Positions 10,308 to 19,685 of a stretch of 64,000 bases of DNA are shown piece after piece. Each line of letters opens with the position of its first letter. Position 1 is the stretch's first letter. The notes under the pieces are model-generated. The model was not told where the DNA came from and ran no database searches. It saw only the letters and a program-made list of their open reading frames with translations. This stretch comes from Stentor coeruleus (taxonomy: Eukaryota; Ciliophora; Heterotrichea; Heterotrichida; Stentoridae), in NCBI GenBank assembly GCA_001970955.1, contig MPUH01000154.1, positions 29,424 to 93,423 of the forward strand. Direction: 5' to 3'. A program made the translations under genes and the position numbers.

Positions 10308-10829
10308 TTACCATGGGCTTACATTCATACTAGGATTTTGAATATTTAGTCCAAGCCAAACACTGCCATTTCTACTGTAATTATCTTTAGAATTTCTTAT
10401 AATTTTATTAGAACCAATATCGCCTTGTGTTTCATTTATATTCAAAGATTTACCTTTAATTTGAAACTGTATTTTTGGTGCTTCTGGTGCTTTCCAAAGA
10501 CTAGAGTCTAAAGAGTTTCCTAGATAATAATTCATATTAAGTCTTTTTACATAACCATTAGGTTTAATATTTTGACTAGGCTTCAATTTTTGTTTTGTTA
10601 GGAAATTATTATTGTTTTTACAGAAAGACAAGCATGTTGGATTTGATTTTAGGCTTTTTTCAGTGTTTTTACGTAATTTCGTCATTTGGACACCTTGTTT
10701 GTATCGTGAAGGCCAGTGAGTTAGTTTTCTTGTATGGCAAATCATAGGACTTAGTTCCAGGTCAAATGGGCCAAGGCTAGAAATTAGTCTGGATTCACTG
10801 TTGCTGCTTATAATCATTGAAGACTTCAT
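10308..10829 (-). CDS. Hypothetical protein, 173 aa
   Basis: The ORF runs from an ATG at 10829 to a TAA. The product is basic and polar, rich in Ser, Asn and Lys, with no signal peptide, membrane segment or recognised domain. It probably lacks stable structure. It contains a repeated-looking Asn stretch (CKNNNNF) and ends NPSMNVSPW. The unknown gene at 11356 also has an SPW near its end, but this is too short to call homology. The pair is divergent, with 526 bp between starts. Coding status is supported by the intact frame, the ATG and the C-poor upstream sequence on the plus strand, as expected for a minus-strand gene here. No function can be assigned. Confidence 0.6.
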   Translation of the reverse strand: MKSSMIISSNSESRLISSLGPFDLELSPMICHTRKLTHWPSRYKQGVQMTKLRKNTEKSLKSNPTCLSFCKNNNNFLTKQKLKPSQNIKPNGYVKRLNMNYYLGNSLDSSLWKAPEAPKIQFQIKGKSLNINETQGDIGSNKIIRNSKDNYSRNGSVWLGLNIQNPSMNVSPW

Positions 10830-11355
10830 TTTATTATATAAAATTATATTTTATATTAAGATTAAACATTTAGGATATGATGAGGTGTATATGAAAATAA
10901 GAAGAGGAATAAGATTTGTGGATTGGTAAAAGGAAGAAATCGATTTGGCAAAATTTTGCAGATTTTTGATTTGTGTGGATTTATTTTTAGGATTTTTAAA
11001 GTAAAATGTTGTTTTGGAAGTGTGCTTGTGAGATTTTTAATATAATTTTTATTGTGTTTGTGAAGTTTTAAATTTTATTAGTACTATATGGAGAATGACA
11101 AAAAATATTTATTCACCTTTTGAAATTATTATTAAATGCTGTAATAAAAGCATACTGCACTTAATTTATCTCACTTTTATATCAATTCACTTTGAGATAA
11201 TAAAAAAATTATATCGATCAACAAAAATTTTATCACAAAAATATTGTCAACGATATAAAACTTTTCTATTCTAATAAGATTATCATAATATTCTAAAAAA
11301 CAAGCTTAAAACCTAAAGGTATAAAAAAATTTTTACAGCATCATTCTAACAATAA
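10830..11355. promoter_or_regulatory. Divergent intergenic region
   Basis: Upstream of two small divergent genes. The left half (10850-11060) is G/T-rich and C-poor on the plus strand. The right half (11220-11355) is A/C-rich. This is the same sense-strand G depletion seen elsewhere. No ORF or RNA gene was seen. Confidence 0.35.
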
Positions 11356-11940
11356 ATGGAATTAATAAATCAAAATTTTAGCCATCGAGGGAAAAAAAGG
11401 TCCTTTATTGTTTCTATGAACAAATATAATCCCTATAGAATCACATCAATTACTGAATCGCTATATGATAAAATTATTTTGTCTAGAAAAACTCTTAAAG
11501 AACCTAAAATAGAGTCCCCAAGGAATCCTAAAGCTATATACTTACCTCCAGTACGTTGTGAAGATAATACAGTCGATACAGTCAATAAAACTAATCAAAT
11601 ACAAGTCGAGTATCCTAAAGAACCATTTTCAGTAGTCGATACAAAGGCAGATGGAAAAATTGATAATTTACAAGTACTTTCCAAGTCTTTAGATTTTGAT
11701 GAAATGGTCGCTCAGTGTAGGCAGGATAATAATTCATGTATAAAGAAAAAAAACCGAATTAAATTTGACGGTAAAATAAGTGATTCAAGGAAGTTTAAAA
11801 GAAACTTTGAATGCAATGAAAGCTATATGAGGACAATGAGTAGCTTTCAAAACCGAGAGGGACTGTTAAAGTTGCCTTTGAAACATAGAGAAAATAGATC
11901 GCCATGGGCTTTTCAAACGAAATTCTTTCATATTAATTAA
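11356..11940 (+). CDS. Hypothetical protein, 194 aa
   Basis: The ORF has an ATG at 11356 and a TAA stop. The sequence is polar and basic with no recognised domain, signal peptide or membrane helix. It has a KNRIKFDGK segment near residue 135 and ends HRENRSPWAFQTKFFHIN. Local features include possible phosphorylation-type SP/TP sites (IESPRNPKA). Its codon composition is like that of neighbouring genes, which supports real coding. The divergent neighbour at 10829 is of similar character. I do not recognise it. Low-complexity, fast-evolving cortical or cytoskeletal proteins of ciliates often look like this, but that is only a guess. Confidence 0.6.
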   Translation: MELINQNFSHRGKKRSFIVSMNKYNPYRITSITESLYDKIILSRKTLKEPKIESPRNPKAIYLPPVRCEDNTVDTVNKTNQIQVEYPKEPFSVVDTKADGKIDNLQVLSKSLDFDEMVAQCRQDNNSCIKKKNRIKFDGKISDSRKFKRNFECNESYMRTMSSFQNREGLLKLPLKHRENRSPWAFQTKFFHIN

Positions 11941-12478
11941 ACTTGTCATTCAAAATGCTAGTAATTTTATCTGAATAGAATATATATACTGTGAAATAAA
12001 ACCCTAACTAATGCTATTTTACAAACTACGATATTATTTAAAACAGAAAAAACTAAAGCTGTTAAGATATTTCTCAAGGCTTTAAAGGAAATAACTTTAT
12101 TAAAAATAAAGCTTCATAGCTTGAAAAATTAACATTACAATAAAATTCTACTTTCGGAGAAGTTGTGCTAGGAACTTCACACCCACTGACTGATACAATG
12201 AAAAAAAAAATTACAAAACAAGAACAGCTTTTAAATCTAAGACTCTTTATAATTATTATAAAAAACTTTTTTGCGCTGTTTATAAAAAGGAAAATACTCT
12301 TGTGTTAGATTGAAGATAAAAAACTTACTAGACAAAGCGGAAGAAAACAATTTAGAGACTGATGAAAAGATGAGTATAAGTTTATGTAATTTATATATCA
12401 ATAGATTACAATATACACAATGCTAATAGTCTATGCATTTATATAAATATATTGCAATATATACAATATTAAAAGATT

Positions 12479-12745
12479 TCACGTGAAAAAGGGTTAAAAA
12501 ATATTAAAGCATCTGATGCTTGGTTTATAATTTTCAAGNAAAAATATTAAAGCATCTGATGCTTGGTTTATAATTTTCAAGATAAGACATTCTCTTTTTG
12601 AAGAAAATCTAATTATATTGATGCTAAATTAATTGATACTATGGCAGAAATAAGTTAGATTATATACCAAGATTTTATATTTCTCATAAATCTAAGGGTG
12701 TACATATTGCAAAATTAAAAGCATCTTTGTATTATGTCTAGTGAT
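12479..12745 (+). pseudogene. Decayed Tc5/pogo-like (HTH_CENPB) transposase fragment
   Basis: After collapsing the overlap at N 12539, one frame reads SREKGLKNIKASDAWFIIFK then IRHSLFEE. This fits the CENP-B/Tc5-type HTH pattern, in which a short helix is followed by aSdgWl..FkkRh. After a +1 shift the text continues YIDAKLIDTMAEIS, a stop, then IIYQDFIFLINLRV. That resembles the link to the DDE catalytic core, where IFN-DE-T/S-G would hold the first acidic residue; here the acidic residues are gone. Multiple stops and a frameshift show it is dead. No terminal inverted repeats were identified. Family assignment rests on pattern reading only. Confidence 0.5.
12497..12581. repeat. Assembly-gap duplication around N at 12539
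   Basis: The 42 bases at 12497-12538 recur at 12540-12581 with no difference seen, flanking one N. It lies inside the transposase relic. Confidence 0.9.
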
Positions 12746-12819
12746 TAAATAATAAAGAAATTAAAAAAAATACTCTAAACTATAATAAACTAAGCCTACT
12801 TTTTTTTTTAAAATATGAA

Positions 12820-15174
12820 TTACTTATACTGAGCGCAGTGGCATATTGCTGAATCACTTACAATATCGTTAGCACACATATCATATCTTCCTACAAATAA
12901 AGTAGAATTTACTAACTCTAAAGAATTCAATTCTCCAACAATATTTACATTTGTGAATAGATTCTCATTAAATTTTATAAATAAATTCAAAAATCTGTAG
13001 TCTGTACATTGAAGATTATTTTTTTCGCATACTTGTAAACAACTTAAATTTTCTAATGAATATAAGTAGTTATAATTGTAATAAGTAGAGTCTTGACAGC
13101 AAGTTTTATTAAAGACAATAAAATCAGGATTAACTATATCAAGTCTTGTGAGAGACCAAATTCTTTTCAATGAAAAAACTGCATTTTTCCCTTTTTTTCT
13201 ACCTTTAATTTTAACGCTTTCAAAAAATTCAAATTCAAGGAATGTTTTCATTAGATTTGAAAAACTACTTTTATTCGATATTGATGATTGAATTAAAAAT
13301 TTACCTTTACTATTTTTCACTGTAAATACTTCGATAATACTAATTGGCTTTACATCATTATCTGAAGTAAATTCTCTTTTGCCTATATACAAAACATTAT
13401 CTAATTTGATTATATTGCATTTAGAATCTAATTTCTTTTTGTAAAACGTTTCCATGTTTTCTAAGGTTTTATTAAGAAAGTAGCTGTAATGGTTATCTTT
13501 GCTAATATCATAATTTGTAACTTCTTTAAATGGACTTGATATGCAGTTATTTGGATCAATTCCTATATCACTGCATTTTCTATCTTTTCTTGCTCTTTCT
13601 ATTAAAACAGACAAAGATTTATTTTCAGTTTTTATTTCTTTATATTCTTGAGACTGTATTCCTATATTTGTATAAGGCATATTCGCTAAATGCTTTAATG
13701 TTTTATACCAATCATATCTACTAAGCAACCTTCTGCTATTAACATCAAGGTTTTTATGAAATTCATGACCATCAATAAACTCTTTATTCGAAATCACAAA
13801 ATGAAAAGGTAAAGATCTTTCGCCTTTTCCATACAAAGAAGAAAATTCAAATTTATATCTTCCATGATCTCCAGCGAATACAATAAAAAGATCTTCATTT
13901 ATTTTTGAATATGATTCTAAAGTTTCTTTTAAAAACTTTTTAAAATCTTTATCACCTAAACTTAGTCTAGTTCCAGAAAAATCATGAGCTATAGTAAGAT
14001 GAGTATAAGAGAATTTGTTATAGCCTTCATAGTTTTTTAAGAACTGTGAAAGATAATTTAAAGAATGCTTATGTGAATATTCAGGCCCGATGCATTTGTA
14101 TTCTTTGATAATATCGTTATAGCCAAAATACTGATTGGATAAAGTCCAGAAATTACTCACTTGATGATCTACAAGCAATTCACGACCACTGATTTTTGAT
14201 AAATAGTCAGTGATAACATCATTTAAGTGCATTGTTACAAACCCTTTTTTCTTGTAATAATACCAAATAGACCCTGCTTTTTGTCTTTCAAGGTAAAAAT
14301 TTTTATCTTCATCTGAGTCAATAGATCTATCTCCTTCTTGTTCAATAATTGTATCTATAGAAATTCCATATATCAATGGTGCCATATTGGGCCTTGTTAA
14401 ATCTTTGACAGCATTGTTCCCTAAAAAATCATACAAAACAAACTTCTTCGAAAGTTCTGATGAGTTGCTTACTAAAGTGTTATTAAAAAAATTAACTGTT
14501 TCTTTCATGTTCCTATAAAAGCTTCTTCGCGATACACTATCCAGAATAAACATCATCACAGTCAAAGGTCTATAATTACTTCCAACACTATATTTTTTTT
14601 TAAGTTTTTCTTCAATTTTCCTCGCATTATCAGCTACTGTTTGATTAAAAACATTTCTCAAAAAAATATCTTTATGTTTTTCATCACATTCTACATAACC
14701 GAATTCCGAATTAGAACTGAAAATATAATTTTCGCTATGTTCAGAGAGTTTATATTTGACTAATGTGCTTCCATAGTTTTCAGGAATAGAAAAATTATAC
14801 TCAAAAATATGTATATTTTTTCCCTTTGATAATTTGCAATTCGAAGAAAAATTTTGGAAATTTATAACATTGAATCTAGGACAAGTAATAGGATTTGTTA
14901 TCTTAAGCAGATTATCGCTTTCTATTTCGTTCATCCCATATGAAATAGGTTGATAAGTTATGTTTATAAGTCGAGTGCTCATGAAAATCGGACGCGAGAA
15001 AGCTTTTTCTGAAAAGCATGAGTCATTTAAGTTAATATCGAAGTAATCATTCTCTCCTTCGATATCTATAATGGATTCGGGGCTTCCATAGATAGAAAAG
15101 AGAAGAGTGTCACTTAGAAAAAGTATGCCAATAAATAGTAGTACAAGAGCAAGAATCTTAGAATCGATTCTCAT
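12820..15174 (-). CDS. DUF229 family membrane-anchored alkaline-phosphatase-like protein (copy 1)
   Basis: Encodes 784 residues from the ATG at 15174; a GTG lies one codon upstream. Residues about 8-30 form a hydrophobic signal anchor (ILALVLLFIGILFLSDTLLF), so the enzyme-like domain should face the lumen or outside. The core shows DUF229 hallmarks: TVMMFILDSVSRRSFYRN (putative metal and Ser nucleophile region), DLTRPNMAPLIYGIS, GFVTMHLNDVITDYL, HLTIAHDFSG and VFAGDHGRYKF. These place it in the alkaline-phosphatase/sulfatase-like fold. The C-terminal third is Cys-containing and ends near VGRYDMCAND and CHCAQYK. Many NxS/T sites suit a secreted glycoprotein. A same-length paralogue lies upstream at 16520. 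The substrate of DUF229 proteins is not established. Confidence 0.88.
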   Translation of the reverse strand: MRIDSKILALVLLFIGILFLSDTLLFSIYGSPESIIDIEGENDYFDINLNDSCFSEKAFSRPIFMSTRLINITYQPISYGMNEIESDNLLKITNPITCPRFNVINFQNFSSNCKLSKGKNIHIFEYNFSIPENYGSTLVKYKLSEHSENYIFSSNSEFGYVECDEKHKDIFLRNVFNQTVADNARKIEEKLKKKYSVGSNYRPLTVMMFILDSVSRRSFYRNMKETVNFFNNTLVSNSSELSKKFVLYDFLGNNAVKDLTRPNMAPLIYGISIDTIIEQEGDRSIDSDEDKNFYLERQKAGSIWYYYKKKGFVTMHLNDVITDYLSKISGRELLVDHQVSNFWTLSNQYFGYNDIIKEYKCIGPEYSHKHSLNYLSQFLKNYEGYNKFSYTHLTIAHDFSGTRLSLGDKDFKKFLKETLESYSKINEDLFIVFAGDHGRYKFEFSSLYGKGERSLPFHFVISNKEFIDGHEFHKNLDVNSRRLLSRYDWYKTLKHLANMPYTNIGIQSQEYKEIKTENKSLSVLIERARKDRKCSDIGIDPNNCISSPFKEVTNYDISKDNHYSYFLNKTLENMETFYKKKLDSKCNIIKLDNVLYIGKREFTSDNDVKPISIIEVFTVKNSKGKFLIQSSISNKSSFSNLMKTFLEFEFFESVKIKGRKKGKNAVFSLKRIWSLTRLDIVNPDFIVFNKTCCQDSTYYNYNYLYSLENLSCLQVCEKNNLQCTDYRFLNLFIKFNENLFTNVNIVGELNSLELVNSTLFVGRYDMCANDIVSDSAICHCAQYK

Positions 15175-16519
15175 CACAAAAAAATATAATAATAAACTAT
15201 GTATTTAAATCGGCTTAATAGTTGTTATAATAAACTATGCATTTAAATCGGCTTAATAGTTGTTCTAGTTAAATTAGCTTAAGTTTAGTGTTCGGATTAC
15301 TATTGGAGCCTTTAAAATTTTGTTTAAGCTTTAGATGCATTAAAAAATTTTATAAGTTATTGATTTGAGTTAACTTTCTAAAAATTTAATCAAAAGATCT
15401 ATTTACTATTGTATTGATTAATTATTATATATTTGATAACTTTTACCGAGCATTTTTTGCGCTAGGGGATTCCCTATGATTTATATTTTACAATTTTAAA
15501 AATTATATTTTTTGTGATGATCCCTCTCTTATTCTTTGATAAATCGGGGCGATTATCTAAGACAGGATTGATTCCTAAGTAAAATGACTAGCTTTCATGT
15601 TTCAAAAAAAAAAAAAAAATCCTCTTCAAAAAATTTTTTATCGAATTTCTAAAGATATTGACTCAAGACTAAAACTTGATTTAAACTAAAATCATCTATT
15701 GTTTTGTAATTTTCATAAAATAATTCTGCTTATTAGAATATCTTTATAAAACATGCACTTAATTTTTATACCCCTTCATAACAAAGTAATTTTGGTAATT
15801 TTATAGCAAAAATTGTAGTGATTTTATGCATATTTATAGTACAAACTTTGCTTTTACATAATTTAAGGTATAAATTCTTAATAAAGGAAAATAAATACAA
15901 GGTAAATAAAATCAGTATTCCAAACTCCTTTGTAACTAAAGAAATATGAATAGAAGAAAATTATTTTAATAATTAAAACCTATAAAATTTATCTAAATAC
16001 TATTGTTAAAAAGAAATATTACTTGAATTCTTTAAAGCATTCGATTTCTTAACATTATAGATTTACTACTCATTAAAAAAAATTTATAATAAATAACATC
16101 ACAAAATGAATATGCTAAGTCGATAACTAAGATAATCTTGTAGATTATTATTTAAAATAATTAAAAACTAGAATAGAAGAACTTATTAAATATCATAATA
16201 ACCTATACTTTAAGTATGCTTAATGATAATTTGATTTTAGTATAATATGTTTAGTTTTTACTATTAAAAAAAATGTTATATTAACAACTTAGATGCTTTC
16301 TTATATAATCTAACTATCTTAAATAATACATAATTGTTATGAATATTTTATAATCAAAAAAAAACTACAACCAACCTACAACATTTTACTCCTGTCTTCT
16401 CCAGAATAAAAAATAATCCTTTATCCCATCAAAAGTTAAACTGTTATAAAAAACATATCACAAATACTCATCACAATACTCAAACCTAACTTTATATCCA
16501 ATAATAAAATCTCTAATCT
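15175..16519. other. Intergenic region between DUF229 paralogues
   Basis: 1.3 kb of AT-rich DNA. It holds a 38-bp tandem duplication near 15190 and a long poly-A run near 15606. No ORF over 60 codons, RNA gene or recognisable relic was seen. Confidence 0.4.
15190..15265. repeat. 38-bp direct tandem repeat upstream of DUF229 gene
   Basis: Two adjacent copies of a unit containing ATTTAAATCGGCTTAATAG, offset by 38 bp, with one T/C difference seen. There is no N between them, so unlike the gap duplications this may be genuine. It begins about 15 bp upstream of the start codon at 15174. Confidence 0.7.
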
Positions 16520-18874
16520 TTATCTAACCATAACGCAATAGCATATTTTTTTTATAGTATCACCAATACCACTGCACATATCTACTCTTCCTACAAAAAG
16601 CCTTCCATCATCAACTTCCAAAGAACTTCCACCAGCAACTCTATCAATTTTCTCAAACTCTCCTTGCCACATTTCCAAAAACACATGCAAATATTTTGGA
16701 TCCGTGCATTCCATTTCATATCTTCCACATACATTTTCGCATTTTTCATAACCATCAGCCCATAAATAATTATAATTATAAAATACTTTCTCATCACATT
16801 TACCCTTATCATTTTCTATATCAAAATTTTTTTTCACATTATCCCCATCTACAATATTAAGTTTAGTAACAGACCATATTTTATTTATAGTCGATAAATA
16901 TGTATTATTCCCAATCCTTTCAAGTTTTTCTTTAGATTTAGTAAATCTTTTAAATAACTCCGGGTCATTTTTCAAAAACTTAGCTTCAGAATGTGTTGCA
17001 TCAATAAAGAAAATTGATTTAGAATCTTTTATTGATATTACAATAATATAATGTAAAGGTGGGATTTCATTTTTTGTTACATATTTTTTTAACTGTAAAG
17101 ATTTTATATCATTAAAGAATAAAGGGTTACAATATTGTGATATTTCTTTTATAAGAATTGAGTTTATTTTCGATATTGATATTTGAATAAAAGATAATAT
17201 TGTTGAGTTATTTGATGATGGGTTTAAGATTGAGAATTTGTCTGACATACAAAAGTTTTCGTCAATTGAAGCATCTGAACATGTTCTTTGTTTTGGGATT
17301 TCTTCTATGAGTAAAGAAACTGATGGGAATTCTGTATTGATTTCTTGATAATTTAATGATGTGGTTGTAATTGTTGTATATGGAAGTATAGCAAGGTTTT
17401 TTAAGGTTTTGTATATGTCATATCTTGATAAAAGCCTTTTGGTGTTTGTGGAAAGGGTTTGGTGGAAATTGTGAGATGAGATCAAGGTTTTTGTTGAAAG
17501 GATTATCGTGAATGGTAAAGCTTTTTCTGCATAGCCTTCAAGAGTTACGTATTCTTTTCTGTATCTTCCGTGGTCTGACATGAAAATAAAAAATAAGTTT
17601 TCATCTTTATGGGTATACGAAGATAATAGTTTATGGAAAAAGTTTCGATAATCACGGTCGCTGATACTTAATTGCATGCCTGTATTTTCATGAGCTGTAT
17701 TCACATGAACATATGCAAATTTATTTAATCCCTTATAATCATTTAAATACTCTGTAAGATAGTCCAAACTATAATTATGAGCATAACTTGACCCTATACA
17801 GGAATGAGCTTCAGCCATATCATCATATCCAAAAAACTGCTTGCCAATTTTCCATATATTGCTTACCTGATGGTCAACTAATATTTCTCTTCCTAAATCC
17901 TCACTCAAATAATCTGAAACAGCATCATTCATAAACATCGTCATAAATCCTTTTTTCTTAAAATAATACCAAACCGATCTTTCAATCTGCCTTTTTAAAT
18001 AAAAATGTTTATCCACTTCTTTATCAATCGACTTCTTTTTCTCCTTCATTTTCGCTGTCTCTAAAGATATCCCATACAACATAGGAATCATATTCGCCCT
18101 AGTAAAATCTCTAATAGCATTGCTCCCTAAAAAATCATACAAAACAAATTCCTCTGAAAATGTTGAGTTATCTTTTACAACCTCTTCATTAAAAAAATTC
18201 ACAGTTTTATTCAAATTCCTAAACAAACTTTTCCTTGATGTGCTATCAATAACAAATAAAACAACAGTTAAAGGTTTAGAATCTGATCCTGTTTTATAAT
18301 TATTTTTTAGTTTTGAATACATTTTCTCTGTATTTGATTTAGCATATTCATTTGTCACATGCTTTAAAAATACATCTTTTATTGTATCATTACATTGTAT
18401 ATATCCATATTCTGTTGTAGTTTTGAACATAAAAGGTAATGATACTTGAGATGTTGTATAATTTATAGGACTATTGCCAAAGAGTTGAGGGTGTTTTGAA
18501 TTTGGCTCAAAAACTTCAGCTGAGCTTGTGTTGCATAGGATTTTAAGTGAGACTGGGTCGAAAAGTTTATAAGTTTTGCATGGCATTATTGGATGCATAT
18601 GGAAAACTTTTCTACTGTCGATTAGATCGAAACCATATGATAATGGTAGATATGCGATATTATAAAGCTGTGAATTATAGATAAGTGTTGAGGATTTGAT
18701 GTTGGGTGTTAGAATGTTTAGGTTTGAGTTTTTGGTTTTATTATAAGTGATAAAGTCTGAAAAGGTTATGTTGTAAGAAGATCCGAGAGATGTTGTATAT
18801 GCAATTAGTAGAAATAATAAGAAAAAAGATACTAAAGCCAGTGAAAAACATAATAATGTTTTTGATATCTTCAT
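16520..18874 (-). CDS. DUF229 family membrane-anchored alkaline-phosphatase-like protein (copy 2)
   Basis: Encodes 784 residues from the ATG at 18874, the same length and order of motifs as the copy at 12820. An N-terminal signal anchor (LLCFSLALVSFFLLFLLIAY) is followed by a lumenal domain with TVVLFVIDSTSRKSLFRN, DFTRANMIPMLYGIS, GFMTMFMNDAVSDYLSE, HVNTAHENTG and FMSDHGRYRKEY. In the metal-binding region the DHGR is kept, while the preceding residues differ (MS against AG). The end is Cys-containing (FVGRVDMCSGIG, CYCVMVR). The pair clearly arose by tandem duplication in the same orientation, but the two are well diverged, so the event is old. An ectoenzyme role is inferred from the fold; the substrate is unknown. 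Confidence 0.88.
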   Translation of the reverse strand: MKISKTLLCFSLALVSFFLLFLLIAYTTSLGSSYNITFSDFITYNKTKNSNLNILTPNIKSSTLIYNSQLYNIAYLPLSYGFDLIDSRKVFHMHPIMPCKTYKLFDPVSLKILCNTSSAEVFEPNSKHPQLFGNSPINYTTSQVSLPFMFKTTTEYGYIQCNDTIKDVFLKHVTNEYAKSNTEKMYSKLKNNYKTGSDSKPLTVVLFVIDSTSRKSLFRNLNKTVNFFNEEVVKDNSTFSEEFVLYDFLGSNAIRDFTRANMIPMLYGISLETAKMKEKKKSIDKEVDKHFYLKRQIERSVWYYFKKKGFMTMFMNDAVSDYLSEDLGREILVDHQVSNIWKIGKQFFGYDDMAEAHSCIGSSYAHNYSLDYLTEYLNDYKGLNKFAYVHVNTAHENTGMQLSISDRDYRNFFHKLLSSYTHKDENLFFIFMSDHGRYRKEYVTLEGYAEKALPFTIILSTKTLISSHNFHQTLSTNTKRLLSRYDIYKTLKNLAILPYTTITTTSLNYQEINTEFPSVSLLIEEIPKQRTCSDASIDENFCMSDKFSILNPSSNNSTILSFIQISISKINSILIKEISQYCNPLFFNDIKSLQLKKYVTKNEIPPLHYIIVISIKDSKSIFFIDATHSEAKFLKNDPELFKRFTKSKEKLERIGNNTYLSTINKIWSVTKLNIVDGDNVKKNFDIENDKGKCDEKVFYNYNYLWADGYEKCENVCGRYEMECTDPKYLHVFLEMWQGEFEKIDRVAGGSSLEVDDGRLFVGRVDMCSGIGDTIKKICYCVMVR

Positions 18875-19685
18875 TTATTAGGAGTTTTTGATTTTGATAT
18901 TGACTTGATTATGTTTTTGTGGGATATATATGATATTTTAATTAATATTTAGGTTATTGTAATAAAGAAAGTGGCATAAAGCAAGATTAAATATATTAAA
19001 AAATTATATTCCTTATCTGAGATTATAACTTTAAACAAGAAAACTTATTCGTATGAAAATTACATCAAATAGATTATATTAACTTAAAAATATAACAAAG
19101 ACAACATTTTGAATCGCAAGCATATTTATATCATAAAAAATACAAATTTTTTGAATAATTTATATATTCTATAAAGAATTATCTCTTCTTACTAAACTAC
19201 CTTTTCTTAATTATTTATTATCAACACAGATTAATTTCTTTATTTTGTAGTTCTCATTTCGCAACCTCTTCTAACATTTTATTTATATTCTTGCCTTTTT
19301 CTAAAACCTCTTCATAAAATTCCAAGTATAAAGCCTAAAATCTCTTCACATATCACATCAAATTCCCACAACCCTCCATTATCCTCTAAAATCCCCATAA
19401 AACTCCCATCAAAATCTTCCTCAAATCTCTCTCAACTTCCACTATATTTTCCTAACAAACATTCCCAAAATCTCCATCAAAAATCTCAAAAAAAATCCCA
19501 AAAACTTTCTCATCCCAATAACTCATTTAATAACTTAACATAAAAAATTATCAAAGCTCACACTCATCATTTTTTAAAAACCAGTCAAAATCTTAAACAT
19601 TTAAATCTTTTCAATACATAAATTTCCCTTATCCTATAACACCTTTCTAAACTTCCTATTTCCATTATGGTAAATCTTAAAATTT
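18875..19685. promoter_or_regulatory. Divergent intergenic region with composition switch
   Basis: 811 bp between divergent starts. The left part, next to the minus-strand gene, is C-poor on plus (18880-18960). The right part (about 19250-19620) is C-rich and nearly G-free. No ORF or RNA gene was seen. Confidence 0.4.

Larger units (their letters stand above)
11941..12819. other. Intergenic region with decayed coding fragments
   Basis: This convergent 3' region holds a decayed transposase (see 12479-12745) and a single-N overlap. At about 12148-12210 there is also a frame reading FGEVVLGTSHPLTDTM, which looks like a kinase glycine-loop region. A stop lies just upstream and no kinase continues downstream. 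Confidence 0.4.
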
